DNA of 64,000 nucleotides, from assembly GCF_000455125.1 (NCBI RefSeq), contig NZ_AUWR01000012.1, forward strand, positions 62,001 through 126,000, given 5' to 3'. This DNA is from Mycobacterium sp. UM_WGJ. GTDB lineage: Bacteria > Actinomycetota > Actinomycetes > Mycobacteriales > Mycobacteriaceae. The position numbers were made by a program, and so were the translations under genes. The notes beneath the pieces are model-generated. The model was given only the letters and a program-made list of their open reading frames with translations. It had not been told where the DNA came from and made no database searches. This document shows positions 27,590 through 37,141 of the stretch, one piece after another (positions within the stretch are counted from its first letter, which is position 1; each line of letters starts with the position of its first letter).

Positions 27590-28675
27590 ATGGCGGGACC
27601 ACTGGCGGGGCTGCGGGTCATCGAACTGGCCGGGATCGGGCCGGGTCCGCACGCAGCGATGATCCTCGGCGACCTGGGCGCTGATGTGGTCCGCGTCGAG
27701 CGGCCACCGAAATTCGGCGGCGGTCCCAGCAAGGACACCATGCTGCGCAACCGGCGCTCGGTGACCGCTGACCTGAAGTCGCAGGAAGGCCGCGACCTGG
27801 TGCTGCAGCTGGTCGCCAAGGCCGATGTGCTGATCGAGGGCTTCCGGCCCGGCGTCACCGAGCGACTCGGCCTCGGCCCGGAGGACTGCGCCAAGGTCAA
27901 CGAGCGGCTGATCTACGGCCGGATGACCGGCTGGGGACAGACCGGCCCCCGTGCTCAGCAGGCCGGCCACGACATCAACTACATCTCGCTGAACGGCACC
28001 TTGCACTCCATCGGTCGCAAGGGGGAGCGCCCCGTGCCGCCGCTGAACCTGACCGGTGACTTCGGCGGTGGGTCGATGTTCCTGCTGGTCGGCATCCTGT
28101 CCGCGCTGTGGGAGCTGCAGCGTTCCGGCAAGGGGCAGGTGATCGATGCGGCGATGGTCGACGGGGCCAGTGTGCTCTCGGCGATGATGTGGAGCTTCCG
28201 CTCGCAGGGCCTGTGGAGCGACGAGCGTGGCGTCAACATGCTCGACACCGGTGCGCCCTACTACGACACCTACGAATGTGCCGACGGGAAGTACGTCTCG
28301 GTCGGCTCGATCGAGCCGCAGTTCTACGCCGAACTGCTGGCCAAGCTGGAGCTGGACCCCGCCGAGTTGCCGGCGCAGAACGACGTCAGCGGTTGGCCAG
28401 TGCTGCGGGAGAAGCTGACCGCGGCGTTCGCCGCCCACGACCGCGACCACTGGGCCAAGGTGTTCGCCACCTCCGATGCCTGTGTGGCGCCGGTGTTGGC
28501 GTTCAACGAGGTGCAGGCCGATTCGCACATCACCGAGCGCGACACCTTCTACGACGTCGACGGTTACCTGCAGCCGATGCCGGCGCCGCGGTTCTCCCGC
28601 AGCGTTCCCGATGTCCCGACCCCGCCGGCCGTTCTGGGAGCCGACAACGAGTCCATCCGGAGCGACTGGGTATAG
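27590..28675 (+). CDS. mcr: alpha-methylacyl-CoA racemase Mcr
   Basis: 361 aa, ATG with a GAGGAGG ribosome site 7 bp upstream. It is a CoA-transferase family III protein. The M. tuberculosis enzyme (Rv1143, 360 aa) epimerises 2-methylacyl-CoA so that branched-chain and sterol side chains can enter beta-oxidation. The active-site His lies in AGHDINYIS (about residue 127, equal to His126), with the expected Asp/Glu positions downstream in the conserved [10 protein letters not shown] and [14 protein letters not shown] segments. Substrate CoA binding is supported by [10 protein letters not shown]. The following SDR gene has its own promoter starting inside the mcr stop region. Confidence 0.93.
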   Translation: MAGPLAGLRVIELAGIGPGPHAAMILGDLGADVVRVERPPKFGGGPSKDTMLRNRRSVTADLKSQEGRDLVLQLVAKADVLIEGFRPGVTERLGLGPEDCAKVNERLIYGRMTGWGQTGPRAQQAGHDINYISLNGTLHSIGRKGERPVPPLNLTGDFGGGSMFLLVGILSALWELQRSGKGQVIDAAMVDGASVLSAMMWSFRSQGLWSDERGVNMLDTGAPYYDTYECADGKYVSVGSIEPQFYAELLAKLELDPAELPAQNDVSGWPVLREKLTAAFAAHDRDHWAKVFATSDACVAPVLAFNEVQADSHITERDTFYDVDGYLQPMPAPRFSRSVPDVPTPPAVLGADNESIRSDWV

Positions 28676-28697
28676 TCCCGACCAACCAGACGGTTGG
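28671..28697 (+). promoter_or_regulatory. promoter with inverted repeat ahead of the Rv1144-like SDR gene
   Basis: A -10-like TATAGT (28671-28676) overlaps the mcr stop. It is followed by CCAACC-AGAC-GGTTGG (28682-28697), a perfect 6-4-6 inverted repeat at the expected transcription start. A TetR-type repressor bound here would block initiation. No regulator gene is adjacent. Confidence 0.5.
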
Positions 28698-28717
28698 GAT
28701 CGAGAGGGGCCAAGAGA

Positions 28718-29470
28718 GTGCAGATCAAGGACGCGGTAGCCGTTGTCACCGGCGGTGCCTCCGGGTTGGGATTGGCGACGGCAAAACGCCTGCTGGACGC
28801 CGGCGGCCAGGTGGTGGTGATCGACCTCAAGGGCGAGGACGTGGTCAATGAGCTCGGTGACCGGGCTCGCTTCGTGGAGGCCAACGTGGCCGACCCCGAG
28901 GCGGTCAGCGCGGCCCTGGACGTCGCGGAATCTCTTGGCCCGGTGCGGATCAACGTCAACTGCGCGGGAATCGGCAACGCGATCAAGACGCTGAGCAAGG
29001 ACGGCGCCTTCCCGCTGGATGCCTTCAGCAAGATCATCCAGGTCAACCTGATCGGCACCTTCAACGTGCTGCGGCTCTCGGCCGAGCGGATCGCCAAGAC
29101 CGAGCCGATCAACGGCGAGCGTGGCGTCATCATCAACACCGCCTCGGTCGCGGCGTTCGAGGGCCAGATCGGGCAGGCCGCCTACTCGGCGTCCAAGGGC
29201 GGCGTGGTCGGTATGACGCTGCCGATCGCCCGTGACCTGTCGCGTGAACTGATCCGGGTCTGCACCATCGCTCCGGGCCTGTTCAAGACGCCGCTGCTGG
29301 GCTCGCTGCCCGAGGAGGCGCAGAAGTCGCTGGGTGCGCAGGTGCCGCACCCGTCGCGGCTCGGTGACCCCGACGAGTACGGCGCCCTGGCCGAGCACAT
29401 CATCAACAACCCGATGCTCAACGGCGAGGTCATCCGCCTCGACGGTGCCATCCGGATGGCACCCCGATGA
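28718..29470 (+). CDS. short-chain dehydrogenase/reductase (Rv1144 homologue)
   Basis: 250 aa from GTG 28718, equal in length to M. tuberculosis Rv1144. Classical SDR: cofactor motif TGGASGLG (residues about 12-19), NCAG near 84, catalytic Ser in [10 protein letters not shown] and YSASKGG supplying Tyr and Lys (about 158-162). The sequence resembles type-10 17-beta-hydroxysteroid/3-hydroxyacyl-CoA dehydrogenases (HSD10), including GLFKTPLL near residue 190. That fits a role beside mcr and crotonases in branched or sterol acyl-CoA oxidation. NAD(H) use is inferred from the Asp in VVVIDLKG. Confidence 0.9.
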   Translation: MQIKDAVAVVTGGASGLGLATAKRLLDAGGQVVVIDLKGEDVVNELGDRARFVEANVADPEAVSAALDVAESLGPVRINVNCAGIGNAIKTLSKDGAFPLDAFSKIIQVNLIGTFNVLRLSAERIAKTEPINGERGVIINTASVAAFEGQIGQAAYSASKGGVVGMTLPIARDLSRELIRVCTIAPGLFKTPLLGSLPEEAQKSLGAQVPHPSRLGDPDEYGALAEHIINNPMLNGEVIRLDGAIRMAPR

Positions 29471-29492
29471 GTTCCTGCGCGAAGAGCATTAA

Positions 29493-30509
<1,017 letters not shown>

Positions 30510-30533
30510 CGAGGGCGGCTGAGGGCTTAACGA

Positions 30534-30594
30534 CGCCGAACGTGCGATCAGGCCGGAAATCCGCAGATTTTCCGGCCTGATTACACGTTCGGCG
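30534..30594. terminator. strong two-part hairpin terminator
   Basis: The outer arms CGCCGAACGTG (30534-30544) / CACGTTCGGCG (30584-30594) and inner arms ATCAGGCCGGAAA (30547-30559) / TTTCCGGCCTGAT (30569-30581) pair perfectly apart from a 2-nt bulge on each side. It follows the NMO-like gene and also faces the leftward small gene, so it can act in both directions. Confidence 0.85.
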
Positions 30595-30710
30595 TTGTCC
30601 GTTTACGGCACGGCCGAACCGAGTCTGAATGTCAGAGAAATGGGATGACTCAAAGAGGGCGGCCCGCTTACAGGGGGCGGCCATCGCCACGCAACAGCGT
30701 GACCGTGAAA

Positions 30711-30730
30711 GGCGCCGCTGTCGCGGCGCC
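30711..30730 (-). terminator. hairpin just after the 41-aa small ORF
   Basis: GGCGCCG (30711-30717) and CGGCGCC (30724-30730) form a 7-bp stem with a 6-nt loop, followed on the minus strand by TTTC. It lies 6 bp beyond the stop of the small leftward ORF and supports the idea that this ORF is transcribed as its own unit. Confidence 0.5.
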
Positions 30731-30736
30731 GATCAA

Positions 30737-30862
30737 TCAGCTGGCCAGCGAATGCAAGCCTTCGACCTGCTCCGAGGTGTCGCCCTCGACGAGGAAATCG
30801 CCGTGGTACAGGGCCTCGAAGTCGACCTTGATGACGTCGGCACTTGAGTCGTCGATCCACAT
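30737..30862 (-). CDS. small acidic protein, 41 aa (unrecognised)
   Basis: ATG at 30860-30862, stop at 30737-30739. The product begins MWIDDSSADVIKVDF and ends VEGLHSLAS. It is strongly acidic, has no signal peptide and no membrane segment. Nearly all codons end in G or C, as in real genes of this genome, and a hairpin follows the stop. I recognise no family. The ribosome site is weak (CAGGGTC). It is divergent from the methyltransferase gene. Confidence 0.5.
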   Translation of the reverse strand: MWIDDSSADVIKVDFEALYHGDFLVEGDTSEQVEGLHSLAS

Positions 30863-31007
30863 GACCCTGAGCCTATGGGCCGCTATTAAGGAATCATTGA
30901 GTCACGTTTCGGGAAATGGTGGCAATATTACTGGCCGGTAGCGTTTGGTGCGGCCGGCGCTGCAGGAGCTGTGTGCGCCTCCGCTGCGCCCGGCTAGGGT
31001 GGCTGCC

Positions 31008-31646
31008 ATGAGCGCATCGGACACCCTGGACAACCCGCTGTTCGCCCGGATCTGGACCTTCATGTCCAGCCGCGAGACCGACTGGTTGCGGGACCGCCGC
31101 CGGGAGAACCTGGAAGGTCTGTCCGGGCGTGTGCTGGAGGTGGGAGCCGGCACTGGGAGCAACTTCGGCTTCTACCCCGACACCGTGACCGAGGTGGTGG
31201 CCCCCGAACCGGAGTCACGGCTGCGGGATGCCGCCGTGTCTGCCGCGGCGGCGGCGCCGGTGCCGATCACCGTGCTGGCGAGCACCGTCGAGGCCCTGGA
31301 CTCCGGGGAGCGGTTCGACGCGATCGTGTGCTCGCTGGTCTTGTGCTCGGTCGACCGTCCCGAGGAAGTGCTGCGTCAGCTGTTCGCATTGCTGAAGCCC
31401 GGCGGCGAGCTGCGCTACTTCGAGCATGTCGCCAGCGCCGGGGTGCGCGGCGGGCTGCAACGGCTGGCCGACGCCACCTTCTGGCCCCGACTGTTCGGCA
31501 ACTGCCACACCCACCGCGAGACCGAGCAGATGATCACCGCTGCCGGCTTCGTCGTCGACCGGGCGCGGCGCGGGCATCAATTCCCGGCATGGGCCCCGGT
31601 GCCGGTATCGGAGTTCGCCCTGGGCTCGGCCAGCCGCCCGGCCTGA
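31008..31646 (+). CDS. class I SAM-dependent methyltransferase
   Basis: 212 aa from ATG 31008. Motif I reads VLEVGAGTGSNFGFYP (residues about 45-60), followed by an acidic residue after strand beta-2 (APEPESRLR) and the motif-IV region FDAIVCSLVLCSV. This is the METTL7/UbiE-like group of small-molecule methyltransferases. The substrate is unknown. A TAGGGT hexamer lies 7 nt before the ATG, so the transcript is probably leaderless. It is convergent with the sirtuin gene, 7 bp apart. Confidence 0.85.
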   Translation: MSASDTLDNPLFARIWTFMSSRETDWLRDRRRENLEGLSGRVLEVGAGTGSNFGFYPDTVTEVVAPEPESRLRDAAVSAAAAAPVPITVLASTVEALDSGERFDAIVCSLVLCSVDRPEEVLRQLFALLKPGGELRYFEHVASAGVRGGLQRLADATFWPRLFGNCHTHRETEQMITAAGFVVDRARRGHQFPAWAPVPVSEFALGSASRPA

Positions 31647-31653
31647 ATCAGCG

Positions 31654-32367
31654 TCAGCCCAACAGGAACGGCAGCCGCTGTGCCATTCCCGGCAGTGCTG
31701 CCGAGGCGGTGGTTTGCAGAAACACCGTGGCCCGCTCCGACAGCGGCGTCGGCTCCGGGTTCACCTGGATGACGGTCTTGCCCAGTTCCAGCGCTCGTTC
31801 GGGCAGGCTGGCCGCCGGGTAGACCACGCCGGATGTGCCGACCACGATCAGCGCATCGGCGGCGTCGACAGCCTCGACCGCTGCGTTCCACGGCTCGTCG
31901 GGTAGCTGTTCGCCGAACCACACCACGTCCGGGCGGATCAAGCCGCCGCACTCGCACTGCGGGGGCATGATTTCGAGTACCGGCTCTGCCAGCTCCGGCA
32001 GCTGCGTGTCGTGCGGTTGCTCGCAGTCCGAGCAGCGGAAGGTGAACATCCGGCCGTGCAGATGGTGAACCGAGGAACTGCCGCCGCGCTCGTGCAGATT
32101 GTCAACGTTCTGGGTGATGACCTGGACGTCGGCGTGCTGTTCCCAATCCGCGATCGCGGTGTGGCCCAGGTTCGGCTCATAGCGGCGGGCCAGCTGGCAG
32201 CGCCACACATACCAGCCCCAGACCAGCTCTGGCTGTCGATTCCAGCCGTCGATGCTGGAGACCTCGTAAGGGTCGTACTGCGACCAGAGGCCCTTCTCGT
32301 CGTCACGGAAGGTAGGTATCCCGCTCTCTGCTGAGATCCCTGCGCCACTGAACACCACCACCCGCAC
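31654..32367 (-). CDS. cobB: NAD-dependent protein deacylase, sirtuin class III
   Basis: 237 aa from GTG 32365-32367, the same length as M. tuberculosis Rv1151c. NAD site [15 protein letters not shown] (residues 8-22), [12 protein letters not shown] (about 91-102) and catalytic His in HLHGRMF. Zn-binding Cys pairs appear in CSDC and CEC. Tyr and Arg in the segment [14 protein letters not shown] suggest class III (deacetylase/desuccinylase). It acts in the cytosol on acyl-lysines, including those of acyl-CoA synthetases. It is divergent from a GntR regulator only 28 bp away. Confidence 0.92.
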   Translation of the reverse strand: MRVVVFSGAGISAESGIPTFRDDEKGLWSQYDPYEVSSIDGWNRQPELVWGWYVWRCQLARRYEPNLGHTAIADWEQHADVQVITQNVDNLHERGGSSSVHHLHGRMFTFRCSDCEQPHDTQLPELAEPVLEIMPPQCECGGLIRPDVVWFGEQLPDEPWNAAVEAVDAADALIVVGTSGVVYPAASLPERALELGKTVIQVNPEPTPLSERATVFLQTTASAALPGMAQRLPFLLG

Positions 32368-32395
32368 GCCACCAAGATAGCGGGATACTGGCCAA

Positions 32396-32779
32396 ATGGA
32401 CTTTGCCGACCTGCTGGTAACCGACGTGCATGCCGACGTGCCGCTGTTCGAGCAGATCAGGGTTGCGCTGATCGAGGCGGTCCGGGCCGGATCACTGCCC
32501 GCGGGAACCCGGCTGCCGACGGTGCGCGAACTGGCGAAGCAACTGGGCTTGGCGGTCAACACCGTCGCACGCGCCTACCGCGAGCTGGAGGCCGGTGGCG
32601 TCGTCGAAACGCGAGGCCGATTCGGCACCTTCGTGGCAAGCAGCGACCCGGCCGAGGCGGCCATGACCCAGGCGGCGGCCGCTTTCGTGGCCACGGCCCG
32701 CGCGGTCGGTTTAGGCAAGGCCGATGCGCTGCGCTACCTCGACACGGCCTTCGACAGCGCCGGAAGCGGTGCTTCTTAG
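32396..32779 (+). CDS. short GntR regulator, YtrA subfamily
   Basis: 127 aa. Winged helix at residues about 12-75 with [52 protein letters not shown], then only about 45 C-terminal residues, the size of YtrA-type regulators (Rv1152 is about 121 aa). These often control adjacent ABC or stress genes; no transporter is next to this one, so the divergent sirtuin gene is a candidate target. GATACT 6 nt before the ATG suggests a leaderless transcript. Its TAG stop overlaps the TAA stop of the convergent methyltransferase as TTAG. Confidence 0.87.
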   Translation: MDFADLLVTDVHADVPLFEQIRVALIEAVRAGSLPAGTRLPTVRELAKQLGLAVNTVARAYRELEAGGVVETRGRFGTFVASSDPAEAAMTQAAAAFVATARAVGLGKADALRYLDTAFDSAGSGAS

Positions 32780-33597
32780 CCGAATTCGAGCAGGGTCAGG
32801 GACGGACGGACCGGATCCAGGACGCGCAGCCGGTAGGCGCTCGAGAGCAGGGTGTTGAACAGCCAACCGCGCCCGGCCGGCAACGGCAGATCTCGAACGG
32901 CCCGGATGCCGGGCATGGTGTTCACCAGATCAGCAGCCTCGCTCACCGAGAGGTTGAACGGCATCGGCGGCGCCTTGTACCGCAGCGAGGTCCACACCCC
33001 GCGGCGGATCAGCATCGCCATCAACGGCGGCGGCACATCGAAGAGCAGCCGCCCGCCCGGGAAGCGGCGGGCACACTCGGCGATCAGCCCGAGCGACTGC
33101 TCAGGCTGCAGGTACATCAGCAGGCCCTCGGCGCTGATGAACACGCCCTTGTCCGGATCGACCTGGTCCATCCAGCTGTAGTCCAACGCGGATTGGGCGC
33201 ACACCGAGATCTGCGGCGACGCCGGCAGCAGCCGGGCGCGGATGTCGATGATCGGCGGGAGATCGACGGTGAGCCAGCGGAACGCGGCGTCGGGCACGCT
33301 CGCGCTCACCCGCCAGAAGCTGGTCTGCAAACCCTCGGCCAGGGCCACCACGGTGCCCGACGGGTGCTGGCGCAGAAATTGGCGGGTCTGCTCATCGAAG
33401 GCCAAGGCGCGCAGCGCGATGTCCTGGCGCGTCGGCCCGAATTTCGCGAAGTCGAAGTCGATCGACTCGGCCAGGCTGATCGCCATCGGGTCTTCGATGA
33501 TCCCGTCGGGACGGCGGGCCTCTCTGGCCCGAGCGTTCAAGGTCAGCAACGCGGTTTCGGAGACCCCGGTCAGGGTGACTTTGTGTGCCTGGCTCAC
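32776..33597 (-). CDS. SAM-dependent methyltransferase, PPM1/Omt-like (Rv1153c type)
   Basis: 273 aa, GTG start at 33595-33597. It belongs to the leucine carboxyl methyltransferase-like group common in mycobacteria: LNARAREARRPDGI at residues about 20-33, VVALAEGLQTSFWR near 84 replacing the usual motif I, VDLPPIIDIR near 110, and ISAEGLLMYLQPEQ near 150. M. tuberculosis Rv1153c (Omt) is of the same size. The natural substrate is unknown. It converges on the GntR gene with a 4-bp overlap and is followed upstream by the DUF1697 gene on the same strand (25 bp). Confidence 0.85.
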   Translation of the reverse strand: MSQAHKVTLTGVSETALLTLNARAREARRPDGIIEDPMAISLAESIDFDFAKFGPTRQDIALRALAFDEQTRQFLRQHPSGTVVALAEGLQTSFWRVSASVPDAAFRWLTVDLPPIIDIRARLLPASPQISVCAQSALDYSWMDQVDPDKGVFISAEGLLMYLQPEQSLGLIAECARRFPGGRLLFDVPPPLMAMLIRRGVWTSLRYKAPPMPFNLSVSEAADLVNTMPGIRAVRDLPLPAGRGWLFNTLLSSAYRLRVLDPVRPSLTLLEFG

Positions 33598-33622
33598 GCC
33601 TGCGACCTTACCGGTGTGCGGC

Positions 33623-34138
33623 TCAGCGCAGCATTTTGTTCAGCGTGCGCAGGTTGCGGGTGGTGGTGGCGGATTTGTACCGCTTGTTGCTCATCGTCTT
33701 GCCCACAGCGCTGGTCAGGGTGTCGCCCTTGGGGATCTGCCAGTACATCACCCCGCCACCGGGGGCGATCTTGTCGTCGGCATCTGCTGCCAGTTTCGCC
33801 AATTCGGTCAGCGCCGCGTCGTCGGCGACGAACGTGACATAGGAGTGCACGCCTGCGACCTCAGGTTCGAAGGGATACGCCGCCACGATGTCGCGCACGG
33901 TGTTTACGTCGTAGACCAGCACCCAGGCCTCATAGCCGAAGCGCTTCCGCAACGCTGCCTCGGCGGTCGCGCGCACCGCCGCGGCATCGGCGGGCGAGTC
34001 CAGCAGCACGTTGCCGCTGGCCAGCAGGGTGCGGACCTCGGAGAATCCGGCAGCGGTCAGCGCGGCAGCGACCTCGGCCATCTTGAGGTTGACCCCGCCG
34101 ACATTCACGCCGCGCAGAAACAGGGCATACCGGGTCAT
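33623..34138 (-). CDS. DUF1697 family protein
   Basis: 171 aa from ATG 34136-34138, beginning MTRYALFLRGVNVGGVNLKM, the diagnostic start of DUF1697 proteins. Continuing landmarks are LLASGNVLLDSP near residue 38 and the C-terminal MSNKRYKSATTTRNLRTL. Function unknown; the fold is a ferredoxin-like duplicated unit in solved members. It sits between the methyltransferase and the divergent F420-binding-type protein and is a cytosolic product. It is not found at this place in M. tuberculosis as far as I recall. Confidence 0.88.
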   Translation of the reverse strand: MTRYALFLRGVNVGGVNLKMAEVAAALTAAGFSEVRTLLASGNVLLDSPADAAAVRATAEAALRKRFGYEAWVLVYDVNTVRDIVAAYPFEPEVAGVHSYVTFVADDAALTELAKLAADADDKIAPGGGVMYWQIPKGDTLTSAVGKTMSNKRYKSATTTRNLRTLNKMLR

Positions 34139-34192
34139 GAGACGGCCTCCAATCGGTGGAACAACGCTGGCAATAAGCGGACACGTCGGTAG

Positions 34193-34645
<453 letters not shown>

Positions 34646-34689
34646 ACATCTCCCACCGGTATGCCCGGCGCTGAGCTAGGCTCCCGGGT

Positions 34690-34863
34690 ATGCCCGAATC
34701 AGATTCCGCCGCAGACGAGAACAAGCGCAAGTTCCGGGAGGCGCTGGAGCGTAAGAAGGCGAAGGCGGCGGGCGGCTCCGACCATAAGGACGGCGGCGCC
34801 AAGCAGTCGCGGTCGCACGGACCGGTGGAGAGCCGCCGGGAGTTCCGCCGCAAGAGCGGCTAG
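34690..34863 (+). CDS. DUF5302 small basic protein
   Basis: 57 aa, ATG 34690 to TAG 34863. The product begins MPESDSAADENKRKFREALE and ends REFRRKSG; Lys/Arg-rich, hydrophilic and without a signal peptide, it matches the short actinobacterial DUF5302 family. Function unknown. A TAGGCT hexamer lies 7 nt before the ATG, indicating a leaderless message independent of the upstream F420-binding-protein gene. Confidence 0.8.
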   Translation: MPESDSAADENKRKFREALERKKAKAAGGSDHKDGGAKQSRSHGPVESRREFRRKSG

Positions 34864-34872
34864 TTCGGGCAG

Positions 34873-35169
34873 TTACTGCACCGGGCAGGCGTATTTGCGG
34901 GCCACGTCCATCAGCCGCTGGTCCGCTCCGGGCCCGACGACTCCTTGTGCCATGAGTTCCCACCCGATGAAGCCGGGAAGTCCGCCTTCGCACGCCTGAT
35001 GCGCTACGCGCCAGGCGGTGTCGGGATTGAGGTTGAACCCGTTGCGCTCCAGGCCTTGCATGTACGTGTCGAACTCCGGGGTGCCCTGCTCCGGTATCGC
35101 CCCGGCCGTGGCGGCCAGGGCTACGGCGGAAACCACCGCGGTGAACAGTGCTGCCGCTACACGTCTCAT
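34873..35169 (-). CDS. secreted DUF732 family protein
   Basis: 98 aa from ATG 35167-35169, with GGAGAAGGACC as ribosome site. A Sec signal peptide (residues 1-24, cleavage after TAGA) precedes a ~73-residue mature domain with paired Cys (HQACEGG and YACPV). The spacing and the Asn-Pro-Asp-Thr/Ala-His pattern fit the mycobacterial DUF732 family of small exported proteins. Function unknown. It is convergent with the DUF5302 gene, 9 bp away, and lies in a block absent between Rv1155 and Rv1156 of M. tuberculosis. Confidence 0.8.
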   Translation of the reverse strand: MRRVAAALFTAVVSAVALAATAGAIPEQGTPEFDTYMQGLERNGFNLNPDTAWRVAHQACEGGLPGFIGWELMAQGVVGPGADQRLMDVARKYACPVQ

Positions 35170-35366
35170 GGTCCTTCTCCTGCAGGGGTGCGTTCGCTGG
35201 ATATGGCCTCTACCGTTGCACACGCCACTGACACAGACCACCGGAACGTTTTGGTCGGCTGGGGTGGACCCCACGGGTCGACCAGGCCTCGACAGGTAAG
35301 GGCCGGGCCGCCGGCGACAGGTCAGTTCGCGGGGCCCGGGGCAGTTCTTATCGCTGCGGACGGTCT

Positions 35367-35630
35367 TCACCAGCGGTGACGTTCTCGGTCGATGTCATCT
35401 TGTCGACGCGTCCAGGTGTCGTCGGTGTCCTTGGAGCCCCCGTCGGTGCTGCACGTCGGACGCTCACCGAGTAGGACGTGCCGTCGCGAGTCGGCGTCGG
35501 TGTTTCCGTTGGCGTGCTGGGTGACGTGCTGCCTGCCTCGGTGCAGGCAGGGTACGGCTTCAGCGTGCGGTGCCGGCAGCAGTGTCAGCCCTGCGGCGGT
35601 AAGGACTAGGGCGGCAATAGCTCTGAGCAT
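35367..35630 (-). CDS. putative small secreted protein, 87 aa (uncertain)
   Basis: ATG 35628-35630 (or 35652-35654). Residues 1-25 form a clean signal peptide ending P-A-P-H-A-E-A. The mature part is polar, rich in His, Arg, Asp and Thr, with two Cys, and resembles no family I know. Shifted by +1, the mature part would read as a Ser/Thr/Pro-rich sequence (ACTEAGSTSPSTPTETP), so an ancient frameshift is possible. Third-position GC favours the frame given. Confidence 0.4.
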   Translation of the reverse strand: MLRAIAALVLTAAGLTLLPAPHAEAVPCLHRGRQHVTQHANGNTDADSRRHVLLGERPTCSTDGGSKDTDDTWTRRQDDIDRERHRW

Positions 35631-35706
35631 CTGGTGGGCCTCTTTCGCGCTCATGGGGGTGCCCGCGATTGTGAACCTTGGGTCCGACAAGCGTCGGAGG
35701 TCACCC

Positions 35707-35919
35707 ATGCGCGGCAGGGCTCGGGTCGCCAAACGCGATCAGCTAGCAGCCAGGCCGAGTCGAGCTTTGGGGTGGATGATCGAGGAGGCCGGCCAGGTCA
35801 AGCGGGAGGCATGGTTAACCGCATCAGAGGAAAGTCGACGGCAGCTCTGTTTTGATGCAGGGTTGCGGTACCTGCTGGGCCGCGGGGCAGAGCGTGGCTA
35901 CTTCGAAGGATGGGCGTAG
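35707..35919 (+). CDS. hypothetical protein, 70 aa
   Basis: ATG 35707 is chosen because GGAGG lies 6 bp upstream; an in-frame ATG at 35653 would add 18 residues. The product starts basic (RGRARVAKRD), then forms a likely helical stretch (ALGWMIEEAGQVKREAWL and RRQLCFDAGLRYLLGRGAE). No signal peptide, no recognised domain. It ends 6 bp before the next secreted-protein gene on the same strand, so the two are probably one unit. Confidence 0.5.
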   Translation: MRGRARVAKRDQLAARPSRALGWMIEEAGQVKREAWLTASEESRRQLCFDAGLRYLLGRGAERGYFEGWA

Positions 35920-35925
35920 ACGGTT

Positions 35926-36192
35926 ATGAAACGTTTGCTTACCGGGTTGATCCTCACAGCCATGGCCGCTGTCGCCATTACACCGGCTGCGGTCGCCGGC
36001 GCAGATCCGATTGAGCCGTATTGCTTCGATGCCCGGTTGTGCTCTGACGATTTCGGGAGCCGGACCTACTGCCCGGAAAGCGGTAGCTGGGTCGGCCCGT
36101 TCGGGACCTGCGCTTCGCTCAACACCGGCCCGTATGCACCCGGTGGTTTGAGGCCGAACCAGAGCATCTGGGATGACGAAGACCCCGAGTGA
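35926..36192 (+). CDS. small secreted Cys-rich protein, 88 aa
   Basis: Signal peptide at residues 1-25 (MKRLLTGLILTAMAAVA..., cleavage after AVAG/AGA). The mature part of about 62 residues has four Cys (positions about 33, 39, 49 and 62), consistent with two disulphides, and an acidic tail WDDEDPE. It is unrecognised, but the small exported Cys-pair form is common in mycobacteria. It lies 6 bp after the 70-aa gene. Confidence 0.65.
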   Translation: MKRLLTGLILTAMAAVAITPAAVAGADPIEPYCFDARLCSDDFGSRTYCPESGSWVGPFGTCASLNTGPYAPGGLRPNQSIWDDEDPE

Positions 36193-36395
36193 GTGCAGAC
36201 CGGCCATGACCAACTGTGCGCTCCCCCAAGGGGGCTTCAGGTCGAATGCTCCTATCTCCGTGGTTGCGGTCCTGGGGGTGCGGGACCGGTCCGAAAAAGC
36301 GGGACGGCAGTGTCACGCATTCGAGGATGGCTACCATCTCTCTCAGTGGTGTAACGCGGACGTTGGACCGTCCGCTCCTTGTCGAGAGGTGGTTG

Positions 36396-36998
36396 GTGAC
36401 TCCGAAACTCTGCCTCACTCAAGACCCCGAGGCTGACGAGCTGCTCTCGGGAGACCCGTTCGCGCTGCTGGTCGGAATGCTGCTCGATCAGCAGATTCCG
36501 ATGGAGGTCGCGTTCGCCGGCCCGCAGAAGCTCGCGCAACGGATGGGCGGACTGGACCCGCACGACATCGCCGCACGCGACCCGGACGAGTTCGCCGCAG
36601 TGTTCGCTGAAAAGCCTGCGGTGCACCGGTTTCCGGGGTCGATGGCGGGCCGGGTTCAAGCGCTCGCCAAAGCGGTGGTCGAGCAGTACGACGGCGACGC
36701 GACCGCATTGTGGACCGCCGGTGAGCCCGACGGCGCCGAGGTGTTGAAACGCCTCAAGGCACTGCCCGGCTACGGGGAGCAGAAAGCCCGGATCTTTCTG
36801 GCCCTGCTCGGCAAGCAGTACGGCGTGACCCCGTCGGGGTGGCGGGAGGCTGCCGGGGCATACGGTGAGCCTGGAACACACCTGTCGATCGCTGACGTCG
36901 TGGACGCGTCGTCGTTGCAGCAGGTGCGGTCCACCAAGAAGGCCCAGAAATTGGCTGCGAAACAGGCCCAAGTCAGTAAGGGAAAGGCGACGACATGA
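36396..36998 (+). CDS. HhH-GPD family base-excision-type protein (Rv1156 homologue)
   Basis: 200 aa from GTG 36396, with GAGAGG 6 bp upstream; M. tuberculosis Rv1156 has about 195 aa. HhH-GPD-like fold: FALLVGMLLDQQIPMEVAF near the N-terminus corresponds to the first helices (QQ motif as in EndoIII/AlkA proteins), and LKALPGYGEQKARIF (about 128-142) is the helix-hairpin-helix. The catalytic Lys/Asp of true glycosylases is not clear, so DNA binding is supported but enzyme activity is not. It overlaps the DUF1059-like gene by 4 bp (ATGA). Confidence 0.83.
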   Translation: MTPKLCLTQDPEADELLSGDPFALLVGMLLDQQIPMEVAFAGPQKLAQRMGGLDPHDIAARDPDEFAAVFAEKPAVHRFPGSMAGRVQALAKAVVEQYDGDATALWTAGEPDGAEVLKRLKALPGYGEQKARIFLALLGKQYGVTPSGWREAAGAYGEPGTHLSIADVVDASSLQQVRSTKKAQKLAAKQAQVSKGKATT

Positions 36999-37141
36999 AA
37001 ACTCACCTGAACTGTCCGTGTGGCGAGGCGATCGTCGGCAAAGACGAAGACGATCTGGTCGACCTGACCCAGAAGCACCTTGCGGATGCGCATCCCGGCA
37101 TGAACTATGACCGGGACGCCATCTTGTTCATGGCCTACTGA
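36995..37141 (+). CDS. DUF1059-like small protein, 48 aa
   Basis: ATG 36995 overlaps the upstream stop as ATGA, so it is translationally coupled to the HhH-GPD gene. The product reads MKTHLNCPCGEAIVGKDEDD, followed by QKHLADAHPGMNYDRD. CxC at the N-terminus and H-x3-H spacing suggest a small zinc-binding fold, the layout of DUF1059. Its stop region overlaps by 7 bp the end of the convergent DUF4349 gene. Function unknown. Confidence 0.8.
   Translation: MKTHLNCPCGEAIVGKDEDDLVDLTQKHLADAHPGMNYDRDAILFMAY

Noticed and set aside
26729-29398. An 889-residue leftward open frame
   Set aside because: Only the part from 27538 down to 26729 is coding (echA11). The upstream 1.9 kb is antisense to mcr and the SDR gene and reads as Arg/Gly/His-rich low-quality protein.
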